Positions 34,288 through 43,162 of a stretch of 47,622 bases of DNA are shown here, in pieces (position 1 is the first letter of the stretch; each line of letters begins with the position of its first letter). Both the position numbers and the translations under genes were made by a program. The notes under the pieces are model-generated. The model was not told the origin of the DNA. It did not search any database and worked only from the letters and a program-made list of their open reading frames with translations. The DNA lies in contig CALEAD010000013.1 of assembly GCA_937943625.1 (NCBI GenBank), positions 1 through 47,622 on the forward strand. Direction: 5' to 3'. The DNA comes from an uncultured Anaerolineae bacterium (GTDB lineage Bacteria > Chloroflexota > Anaerolineae > Promineifilales > Promineifilaceae).

Positions 34288-34422
34288 TTATTTGATAGGT
34301 ACGGGTTTGGCAACGGCCGTTTTCTGCGCATCACGCTGGCGTTTCAAGACTTGTAGCACATACAGACTCGCCAGAAGCGCCTGTAAAGCCATTACCCAGA
34401 TTATCCAATTTACGCCAGCCAT
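34288..34422 (-). CDS. Small single-span membrane protein, 44 residues
   Basis: ATG 34422 with GAGGAG 6 nt upstream. Encodes MAGVNWIIWVMALQALLASL followed by YVLQVLKRQRDAQKTAVAK and PVPIK, then TAA. One hydrophobic helix (about 4-27) and a basic, positively charged tail suggest a bitopic membrane peptide with a cytoplasmic C-terminus. It carries the gene-associated palindrome AACGGCCGTT in the TAV reading frame, as do most real genes here. No known family recognised. It lies upstream of the YugP-like peptidase and could be its partner or part of its transcript; this is inference. Confidence 0.65.
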   Translation of the reverse strand: MAGVNWIIWVMALQALLASLYVLQVLKRQRDAQKTAVAKPVPIK

Positions 34423-34535
34423 GTTACACTCCTCACGTAAAAATTTTATTTGATTTGGATATTAATCTTTTGCCCGATTTTGGCATATTAATCATTTGCC
34501 GGTCAATCATTTTTCCCCCTTTCCAACGAATGTCT

Positions 34536-34541
34536 TATAAT
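34536..34541 (+). promoter_or_regulatory. Probable -10 box of pepF
   Basis: TATAAT in an AT-rich stretch, 83 nt before the pepF ATG. A TGCGGTC-type repeat lies within the predicted leader. No clear -35. Confidence 0.45.
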
Positions 34542-34580
34542 GAGCAGGGTTTTATGGGGAGGAGATTAAGAAGCAAGGAC

Positions 34581-34607
34581 GGTCAGCTGTCAGTGGTCTG
34601 CGGTCAC
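34581..34607. repeat. GTCAGTGGTCTGCGGTCA repeat in the pepF leader
   Basis: GGTCAGCTGTCAGTGGTCTG then CGGTCAC: same family as 16058-16086 and 31024-31051. Confidence 0.55.
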
Positions 34608-34624
34608 TTACTAAGGAGAAACGA

Positions 34625-36435
<1,811 letters not shown>

Positions 36436-36436
<1 letters not shown>

Positions 36437-37389
36437 TGTTGACAATTTCCACGCCAATCCAACCCTTCCTGAGGCAACAAGGCGTGCTGGTGCTAGATGG
36501 CGGCCTGGCCACCCAGCTAGAGGCGCGCGGCTGCGACCTAAGCGACGCTCTCTGGTCGGCGCGGCTGCTGCGCGACAACCCCGATCTGATCCGCCAAGTA
36601 CACCTGGACTACTACTGGGCCGGCGCAGACTGCGCCATCACTGCCAGCTACCAGGCCAGCATTGAGGGCTTTGTGCGCCAGGGGATGACAGAAACGGCCG
36701 CAGCGCAGCTCATTCGCCTTTCCGTGCAATTGGCGCAGGAGGCGCGCGCGCAATTCTGGCAGCACGCCGACCAGACGCGCCGTCTCTACCCGCTGGTAGC
36801 CGCCAGCGTTGGCCCCTATGGCGCCTATCTGGCCGATGGTTCTGAATACAGCGGCGCTTACGACCTGGATGAAGCGGGATTGCTGGCTTTCCACCGGCGG
36901 CGCTGGCGCATCCTGGCACAGGCACAACCCGACCTGTTTGCCTGCGAGACCCTGCCCTCCTTTGCCGAAGCACGCGCACTGGCGCGCCTACTGCGCGAAA
37001 CAGCAGCATACACAGCCTGGTTCAGTTTTAGCTGTCGCGATGGGCAACACATCAGCGACGGCACGCCCATCGCTGAATGTGCCACCTTTCTCGCCGATCA
37101 TCCCCAGGTAGTGGCAATTGGCGTGAACTGCACCCCGCCGCGCTACATTCCCGACCTCATTCGCGCGCTGCAAGTAGCCAGCAGTAAGCCCATTATCGTC
37201 TACCCTAACTCTGGGGAGACTTATGACGCGGTGAGCAAACAGTGGCGGGGGTTAAGTGTACCGGCGGAGTTTGGTACGTACAGCTACGAATGGCGCAAGC
37301 TAGGTGCGGCGCTAATTGGCGGCTGCTGCCGCACCACCCCGGCGCACATTCGCCAGATTCGCGACCGTGTGCCGGGGTGGCGGGGGTAA
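36436..37389 (+). CDS. mmuM: Homocysteine S-methyltransferase
   Basis: 317 residues. Transfers a methyl group, usually from S-methylmethionine or SAM, to homocysteine to make methionine. A zinc-binding triad is visible: Cys232 in GVNC, and Cys297-Cys298 in GGCCRT. The N-terminus has LDGGLATQLEARG, as is normal. ATG 36436 overlaps the pepF stop (TAATG) and has no clear ribosome-binding site of its own, so expression likely depends on pepF translation. Coupling a peptidase with methionine recycling is plausible physiology, but functional coupling is not demonstrated. It is convergent with the surface hydrolase gene, 52 nt apart. Confidence 0.93.
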
Positions 37390-37441
37390 GGGGGTGAAGA
37401 GTGGCGATTGGCAAGCTCAGCCTCTCATCTCTATTTCACCC

Positions 37442-39517
37442 TTATGGCACGGCAATCACTGCGAGAATGGGCTGGAAAACGGCCGTGATCAGCGTCTCTC
37501 GCTCGGCTTCCGTGCTCACCAACATGACAAAGTAGACGTAATTCTCTTCCTCAATCATGGCCAGGTCCACGGGAAAGCCTTGCAGCGTGGCCTCATACAG
37601 TGTCCAGACGCGCTCGCCAACTTCATACGTACCCGTACTCTTCGGCACAGCGGCAAGCTGCAACTGACTGGTCAGCAGCTCCAGCAACGATTGCGCAGAG
37701 AAAACGGAACGCAGCGTTCCCTGTTGCAACAGTGTGGTCGGGTCTAGCGCGGAGCTGCCGCGCACAAAAGCGCCTGCACCCGCATCTCGCCATCCTTCTG
37801 GGACAACACTTTCCACTTTCAAGAAGCCCAAATCAATGGTCACCGGAACCAGATTTATGCCAGTCTCAGTGGCCGTAGTGCCGGCAAAGGTGGGGCCACT
37901 CATGCTGGCGATGCAGGCAGCAGCCGGTGCTTTGCCTGGGTCGGCAAAAAAGGCCAGCGCCATCTCACGCGGACAGGCATCAGAAAGGCTGACGCCATGT
38001 CCCAGGCTGGGGTAAACAAAGAAGTAGGCGTTGCTCAACGTGTCGGCTACCTGTTCGCCCCAGGCTGGCGGCGTGATGGGGTCAAATTCCCCGGCCAGAA
38101 TCAGGGTGGGAATGTCACTGGAGATAGGCTCATTTTCGCGCGCATCGGCCGCGCCTGCGCCCCACAGCGCACACACCTGCTCATCAAGCCGGGCGCTGGG
38201 CACAAACAGGGGCGAAAGTTCGGGGTAGGCTTCGGCGGCGGCCACTGCTTCTCCCGGCGCGCTAAAGACGTGTTCTTCGTGGCACTGCACCGCATATTGC
38301 ATGCCCACGCTGACAAATTCGGTGTTTACGAGGAAACTGGAAAGAAGTGCGCCCAGGGTCGTGGTACGGCCGTCGGCCACCTCGTAAATGAGTTGTGGCA
38401 AGACGGGAATGATTTCTGCCGCGTAGAGAGACTGGAAAACCACCCCAAGCAGGTCATCACCACGCAGGCGCGCTTTGTAGCGATCACCGGTGAGCAAATT
38501 TTGTACCTGCACCGTAATTGGCGCGACATTCATTTGTGCCACCGTGTCATAGAATACCGTTTCCAGGTCGGGGTAGGTTGTGGCGCAGGCAGTATCCGCC
38601 GCACAGGCATTGAAGAGGGCGGCAAAAGCGCGCGCGGCATTGGCAGGCACTTCTACGTTCAGGTCAGCGGCGATGGGGTAGCTGGAATCCAGCACCACGC
38701 TGCGCACGCCAGTGGGAAAATCGCGCATGATGGTTTGCGCCAGGCGCGTGCCGTAGGAGACCCCCAGTAGATTCCACTCCTCATAGCCCAACGCCAGGCG
38801 CAATGCTTCTACGTCGGCGGCGCTTTGGGCGCTGTTGTAAACGGCAAAGTTGACGCCTTCAGCCAGCAGGCGCTCACGGCAGGTAGTCAATGCTTCCAGC
38901 ACCAGTGCCATTTCTTCCTCTGGTTCGAGCAACATTTCCAGGGTGCTGAACACCAGCTCCGTGTATTCCAGGCAGGCTAGGGAGGGTTCGGAGTAACCGG
39001 TACCGCGCTGGTCGAACATGATGAAGTCGCGGTTGGTCAGAAAGGGGGCGAAGCGATCTGCAAAAATGAAGGGGACGGTTTCCAGGGCGTCGCCGCCGGG
39101 GCCGCCCTCCAGGTAGAGAATGGGGTCTGGGGCAGGCCTGGCGCTGTCTGAGGGGAAAATGGCAACGTGCAGGCGAATGGTACGGCCGTTGCCTGCGTCA
39201 TTGTGGTCTTCGGGCACGGTCAGGTAACCGCAGCGCGCATCACGGCCACGCGGCGTCTCAAACTGGCACGCTGCCTCGGCAAAGACGGGGGCAAACGTGG
39301 GCTTTGGCGTCGGCGTCGGCATGGGTGTGTTGGTGGGGCGCGGCGTGCTGGTCGGGGCCGGGGTGTTGGTTGGGAGCACGGCCGTTTCCGTGGGCGTTTC
39401 TGATTCGACTTCGGCAACGGGAACGGCCGTTGGCGTGGGTTCAGCCTGGCCACCGCAGGCAGCAAGAAGCACCAGCAGGGCAAGCAAACAGCTCAGCAAA
39501 CTCAATTGTTTATTCAC
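37442..39517 (-). CDS. Surface lipoprotein alpha/beta-hydrolase (TAP-like aminopeptidase)
   Basis: 691 residues from GTG 39517 (AAGGAG 7 nt upstream). Lipobox LLAAC (Cys21), then a Thr/Pro-rich linker (about 40-75). The hydrolase domain has oxyanion-site GGPGGD (138-143), nucleophile Ser254 in GVSYG, Asp479 in GEFDPITP and His507 in LGHG, as in the tripeptidyl/prolyl-type exported aminopeptidases (TAP family). A C-terminal module of about 150 residues (from 540) is extra and unrecognised. Probably cleaves peptides outside the cell. The in-frame ATG at 39565 lies inside the hairpin leader and would spoil the lipoprotein signal, so GTG is preferred. Confidence 0.88.
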   Translation of the reverse strand: MNKQLSLLSCLLALLVLLAACGGQAEPTPTAVPVAEVESETPTETAVLPTNTPAPTSTPRPTNTPMPTPTPKPTFAPVFAEAACQFETPRGRDARCGYLTVPEDHNDAGNGRTIRLHVAIFPSDSARPAPDPILYLEGGPGGDALETVPFIFADRFAPFLTNRDFIMFDQRGTGYSEPSLACLEYTELVFSTLEMLLEPEEEMALVLEALTTCRERLLAEGVNFAVYNSAQSAADVEALRLALGYEEWNLLGVSYGTRLAQTIMRDFPTGVRSVVLDSSYPIAADLNVEVPANAARAFAALFNACAADTACATTYPDLETVFYDTVAQMNVAPITVQVQNLLTGDRYKARLRGDDLLGVVFQSLYAAEIIPVLPQLIYEVADGRTTTLGALLSSFLVNTEFVSVGMQYAVQCHEEHVFSAPGEAVAAAEAYPELSPLFVPSARLDEQVCALWGAGAADARENEPISSDIPTLILAGEFDPITPPAWGEQVADTLSNAYFFVYPSLGHGVSLSDACPREMALAFFADPGKAPAAACIASMSGPTFAGTTATETGINLVPVTIDLGFLKVESVVPEGWRDAGAGAFVRGSSALDPTTLLQQGTLRSVFSAQSLLELLTSQLQLAAVPKSTGTYEVGERVWTLYEATLQGFPVDLAMIEEENYVYFVMLVSTEAERETLITAVFQPILAVIAVP

Positions 39518-39530
39518 AAACCGCTCCTTT

Positions 39531-39560
39531 GCTATCCGTTCCTGAAAAAAAACGGATAGC
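39531..39560 (-). promoter_or_regulatory. Leader hairpin abutting the Shine-Dalgarno of the surface hydrolase
   Basis: Minus strand GCTATCCGTT, 10-nt T-rich loop, AACGGATAGC; the stem ends 2 nt before AAGGAG. A perfect 10-bp stem. It may stabilise the mRNA or shape ribosome access. Confidence 0.55.
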
Positions 39561-39608
39561 AGCAATTTTCACAAATCCGGCAAATTGCGCCAGCGTGTTC
39601 TCTTCAGC

Positions 39609-42044
39609 TCACGCCAACGCCAGACTCACGGCTTCATCCAGGGTCAATGTGTGTCCGGCAGCCCAGGTTTGGTTAAAGGCAGTCTCCCCTAACTGCGCCT
39701 GCACCTGGGCCAGCGTCTCTTCCATTTCAGTCTGGTAGCGGGGGGGAATCGTCATGCCTAATTCCTGCTGTAACCGCTGGCTGGCGGCAAAGAGCTGCAC
39801 GGCCGTGTTCGCATCTCCCAGGCTCAGGCGTGCTGTGGCCATGGCGCGCAGCGAAATAGTCAGCTCTGGCCGGTCGCCCAACTGCTGGCGCAGACGGATA
39901 CTTTCGCAAAAGTGATTCAGCCCTGCGGCGGCATCGCCCTGCTTGACAGCCACCTCGCCCAGGCCATGCAGGGCAAAGCTCAGATGGCGCAGGTTGCCAT
40001 TGGCGCGGCACACCTGGGCGCATTCCCGGTACAGCGCTGCGGCGGCGGCCAGGTCTCCCAAACGGCGCTGCACGATGGCCAGGTTGTTCAGGGTGGAGAT
40101 CATCTCATCGCCCTGACCCAGCTTGCGGCGTAGCGCCAGCGTTTGCTGCAACAAGTCACGGCTACGGCCGTAATCCCCCTGTGACCCAGCCAGGATGGCG
40201 AGATTCTCTAATGAGCGGCATGTGCCCACTTCGTCGTTTATGGTCTGCTGCATGGCCAGGGCTTTTTCGTGGAAATCTTGCGCCTGGGCTAAATCCCCTT
40301 GCAGGCGGGCGAACTGCCCGGCACGATTCAGCGCCAGCGCCACCAGCGGGTGCGGCGCGTCGGGCAAAGAGAGGGCAGCCCCTAGCCAATGCCTTCCTTC
40401 ACTCAGGTGGCCGCGCACGTACCAGAAATGATGCAGGTTTTCTACCATTTCCAGCACAAAGCTGGCGTCAACGGCCGTTTCCACCCCCCACGCCAGCGCC
40501 GCCCGCAGTTGCAAATAGTCACGCTCCAGGCGGTCCAGCCAGGCCACCTGCTCATCCCCCTGGCTGAGGAAAGGCTGAGCGGCGCGCGCCAGCGCCGCAT
40601 AGTAGTGGGCGTGCGCCTGCCGGGCGGCCGCCATCTTACCCTGCTCTTGCAGCTTTGCCTGGGCATATTCGCGCAGCGTTTCTAGCATGGCGTAGCGCGG
40701 TTCGCCCTGCGGGCCGGGAACGTAGGTAAGCAGACTTTTTTCCACCAGCGCCTGAAGCATGGAGGCTGGGGATTGTCCTATGTCCAGGTGCCAAACGCCG
40801 GCCGCCAATCTCTCAATGACGCTCTGTACGGCCGTTGCCGTAAAATCGCCGACAAATACCCCCAACAAATCGAAGAGCGCGCGCTGCGGCGGCGGCAGCA
40901 GGCGGTAGCTCCACTCAATCGCGCCGCTGAGGGACTGCTGGCGCGGCGTCAGGTCGCGCGGGCCGCCGGTGAGAAGAATCAGGCGCTGGTGCAGTTGCGC
41001 CAACGCCTGGCCCGGCGTGAGCCACTTCATCTGCGCCGCCGCCATCTCAATGGCCAGAGGCAGGCCATCCAGCCAGGCACAGATGCGCGCCACCTCGGCC
41101 ACATTTTCCGCCGTGATGCGAAAGTCTGGCCGCACCGCCCGCGCGCGCTCCTGAAAAAGGCGCAGGGCAGGATAGCGAGAAAGGTAGGAAACGGCCGTCG
41201 TCGTGGGCAAATTATGCACATCCGGCAGCGGCAACGGCGGCACGGGAAACTCATGCTCGCCATAGAGGTGCAACACGGCCCGACTGGTCACCAGCGCCTT
41301 CACGCCCGGCGCAGCCGCCAGCAGGTCGGTAATGAGTGGGGCTGCGTCTACCACTTGTTCAAAGTTGTCCAACAGCAGCAATAGGCGGCGCGGGCGCAAG
41401 GATGCCTGCACGGCACGGCGCAGCGGCAGGTCGCCCTCCCCGGCGCGCTGCGGCTCGGCCACCCCCAGGGCGTGGGCCACGGCCGCCAATACCAGCTTGG
41501 CATCGCTGATGGGGGCCAGGGGCACAAAACAGACCCCCTGGGGAAAGAGGGCAGAACCAGACAGTTGTGTCGCCACTTCCAGGCTAAGGCGCGTTTTGCC
41601 CGTGCCTGGCGGGCCGGTGAGAGTGAGCAGGCGTATCCCCGGCTCTTGCAGCAGGTCGCAAACGGCCGTTACCTCCTGCTTGCGACCAACAAAGCTGGTT
41701 AACGAGGCCGGTAAATTGCTGCCAAAGGCTATTTCTGCGGGTATGGCGTCCGGCGGCAGCGTAGTAGACGCGGGCGGGAAAGCGGGTGAATAGACATCCG
41801 GCGCCGGCGGCGTCTGGCTGACGCCACGGGCATACAACACAAAGGCCTCCCGCTCCGCCTGCGGCACGCCTAAAGCCTCGGCCAACAACCCGGCCAACTG
41901 GGGCGACGGCCGTAAGTCTCCCATTTCCAGGCGGCGAATGGCGCTGGCAGAGCAGTGGGCGCGCTGCGCCAGCGCCGCGCGGCTGAGGTCCAGCGCCCGG
42001 CGACGTCGCTTTAACCAGTTGGAGAAGGACTCCGGCTCATTCAT
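39609..42044 (-). CDS. Transcriptional regulator: XRE-type HTH, NB-ARC ATPase, TPR repeats
   Basis: 811 residues. HTH_XRE domain (about 8-62: LSRAALAQRAHCSASAIRRLEMG), a Pro/Ser linker, then a signalling ATPase of the NB-ARC/STAND type with Walker A GPPGTGKT (144-151), Walker B LLLLLDNFEQ (221-230) and the sensor TSR (253-255). From about 500 to 790 are TPR-like helical repeats (ALNRAGQFARLQGDLAQAQDF, SLENLAILAGSQGDYGRS, TLNNLAIVQRRLGDLAAAA). Such STAND proteins bind ATP when activated and can oligomerise; the ligand and regulon are unknown. Its promoter is an extended -10 just before the ATG, and no Shine-Dalgarno is present. Divergent from the small lipoprotein gene, whose control it may share; that is a guess. 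Confidence 0.9.
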   Translation of the reverse strand: MNEPESFSNWLKRRRRALDLSRAALAQRAHCSASAIRRLEMGDLRPSPQLAGLLAEALGVPQAEREAFVLYARGVSQTPPAPDVYSPAFPPASTTLPPDAIPAEIAFGSNLPASLTSFVGRKQEVTAVCDLLQEPGIRLLTLTGPPGTGKTRLSLEVATQLSGSALFPQGVCFVPLAPISDAKLVLAAVAHALGVAEPQRAGEGDLPLRRAVQASLRPRRLLLLLDNFEQVVDAAPLITDLLAAAPGVKALVTSRAVLHLYGEHEFPVPPLPLPDVHNLPTTTAVSYLSRYPALRLFQERARAVRPDFRITAENVAEVARICAWLDGLPLAIEMAAAQMKWLTPGQALAQLHQRLILLTGGPRDLTPRQQSLSGAIEWSYRLLPPPQRALFDLLGVFVGDFTATAVQSVIERLAAGVWHLDIGQSPASMLQALVEKSLLTYVPGPQGEPRYAMLETLREYAQAKLQEQGKMAAARQAHAHYYAALARAAQPFLSQGDEQVAWLDRLERDYLQLRAALAWGVETAVDASFVLEMVENLHHFWYVRGHLSEGRHWLGAALSLPDAPHPLVALALNRAGQFARLQGDLAQAQDFHEKALAMQQTINDEVGTCRSLENLAILAGSQGDYGRSRDLLQQTLALRRKLGQGDEMISTLNNLAIVQRRLGDLAAAAALYRECAQVCRANGNLRHLSFALHGLGEVAVKQGDAAAGLNHFCESIRLRQQLGDRPELTISLRAMATARLSLGDANTAVQLFAASQRLQQELGMTIPPRYQTEMEETLAQVQAQLGETAFNQTWAAGHTLTLDEAVSLALA

Positions 42045-42052
42045 CGCTGCGG

Positions 42053-42061
42053 ATTATAGCA
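42053..42061 (-). promoter_or_regulatory. Extended -10 of the XRE/NB-ARC regulator (leaderless)
   Basis: Minus strand TGCTATAAT, ending 8 nt before ATG 42044; no Shine-Dalgarno. Shares CTGCTATAATCC with the rocD promoter. Confidence 0.65.
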
Positions 42062-42171
42062 GTGACGAGAAGAAAGGGTGTCAAAAACGGTGTCACTTTT
42101 AAGCACTGACATTTGCCTGCATTTGCTCTATCCTGGCAGACAGGGCATGGTGCGCAAAAGCGCCACCAAAC

Positions 42172-42226
42172 ATGTAACGCAGGTTACCAAACCTGCGCGT
42201 ACCAGGTTTGGCAACCTGGGTTACAT
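42172..42226. repeat. Two-hairpin element with outer stem, in the lipoprotein leader
   Basis: Outer arms ATGTAAC (42172-42178) and GTTACAT (42220-42226) enclose GCAGGTT-ACCA-AACCTGC (42179-42196) and CCAGGTT-TGGC-AACCTGG (42202-42219). The two hairpins are near-inverted copies of each other. Stems are all perfect. It ends 8 nt before the ribosome-binding site. Confidence 0.8.
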
Positions 42227-42244
42227 CTACAAAGGAGAAGGTAA

Positions 42245-42724
42245 ATGAAGCAAATCGCATTTTTATTGGGATTCATTTTGGTTTTAGCCGCGTGTTCTGG
42301 CGGAACGGCCGTCACCCTCCAGGACATCCCCGCCTATCCAGAGGCCACCGCTCTGCAGCCCGGTGCTGACCCGGTAGCTGATACCCTGGTTGACAACATG
42401 GCTCAGGACGCCCAACTGCGCAGCGGCATTGGCGTTGGCGGGCAGACCACGCAAATGGCCTACCGCCTACCGGCCGGAACTTCCTGGGATCAGGTGCAAC
42501 GCTTCTACAACGATCAGTTGGGGGGCACTGGCTGGAAAAGCGGGCCGGGAGGCATGGCCGGTAACCTGGCCAGCGGAATCATGGATTCGGTTAACCAGGG
42601 TAATGATCTCTTCCAAACCGGCACCTGGTCCAAGGGCAAACAGACGCTGACCCTGGTGCGCGTGGCCGACAATGCCACCGCCGAGGATGCCTCGATCCTC
42701 ATCCTTTCGTTGACCACAAATTAA
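42245..42724 (+). CDS. Small lipoprotein of unknown function
   Basis: 159 residues. Lipobox LAAC (Cys17) after an all-hydrophobic signal. No recognised domain; the mature part contains a Gly/Gln-rich central region and a C-terminal half predicted to be beta-rich (GTWSKGKQTLTLVRVAD then ILILSL). The form YRLPAGTSWDQVQRFYNDQL, then GWKSGPG, suggests a small adhesive or solute-binding fold. AAGGAGAAGG lies before the ATG. It is monocistronic, with the structured 42172-42226 element in its leader. Confidence 0.8.
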   Translation: MKQIAFLLGFILVLAACSGGTAVTLQDIPAYPEATALQPGADPVADTLVDNMAQDAQLRSGIGVGGQTTQMAYRLPAGTSWDQVQRFYNDQLGGTGWKSGPGGMAGNLASGIMDSVNQGNDLFQTGTWSKGKQTLTLVRVADNATAEDASILILSLTTN

Positions 42725-43162
42725 CTGGACAATGCCAGACACAGAGCAAAGCGGAAATGCCAGCGCAAAAAAGTTCGTAGTGCCCGCTAAAAGCGGACAG
42801 ACGACTAAAGTCGGCACTACAAACCGCGCCTGGCATTGCTGCGAGAATGGTTCGTAGTGCTCGCTTTTAGCGGGCAGACGACTAAAGTCGGCACTACAAA
42901 CTGCGCCCGGCATTGCTGCGAGAATGGTTCGTAGTGCCCGCTTTTAGCGGGCAGACGACTAAAGTCGGCACTACAAACTGCGCCTGGCATTGCTGCGAGA
43001 ATGGTTCGTAGTGCCCGCTTTTAGCGGGCAGCCGACTAAAGTCGGCACTACAAACTGCGCCTGGCATTGCTGCGAGAATGGTTCGTAGTGCTCGCTTTTA
43101 GCGGGCAGACGACTAAAGTCGGCATTACAAACCGCTTGGGTCTGGCGCTATTGGAGCAAGTT
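42725..43162. other. Intergenic region built almost wholly of 77-bp tandem repeats
   Basis: 438 nt without a gene. 42773-43137 is the tandem array; only about 50 nt before it and 25 nt after it are unique. The ribosome-binding site GGAG of the next gene is at 43153-43156. Confidence 0.8.
42773..43137. repeat. 77-bp tandem repeat array (five units, last one partial)
   Basis: Units begin (GTTCGTAGTGC) at 42773, 42850, 42927, 43004 and 43081, an exact 77-nt period. Each contains an outer stem GTTCGTAGTGC / GCACTACAAAC around hairpins CCGCT-TTT-AGCGG (flipped in unit 1 to CCGCT-AAA-AGCGG) and CGACT-AA-AGTCG, then a conserved spacer containing GGCATTGCTGCGAGAATG. Units differ by only a few bases, so the expansion is recent. 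The fifth unit loses its spacer at about 43137. Confidence 0.92.

Noticed and set aside
37997..38770. Plus-strand 257-codon frame over the surface hydrolase
   Set aside because: Antisense shadow of a hydrolase with an intact Ser-Asp-His triad.
42773..43137. CRISPR array
   Set aside because: The full 77-nt unit repeats, with no variable spacers, and no cas genes are near.
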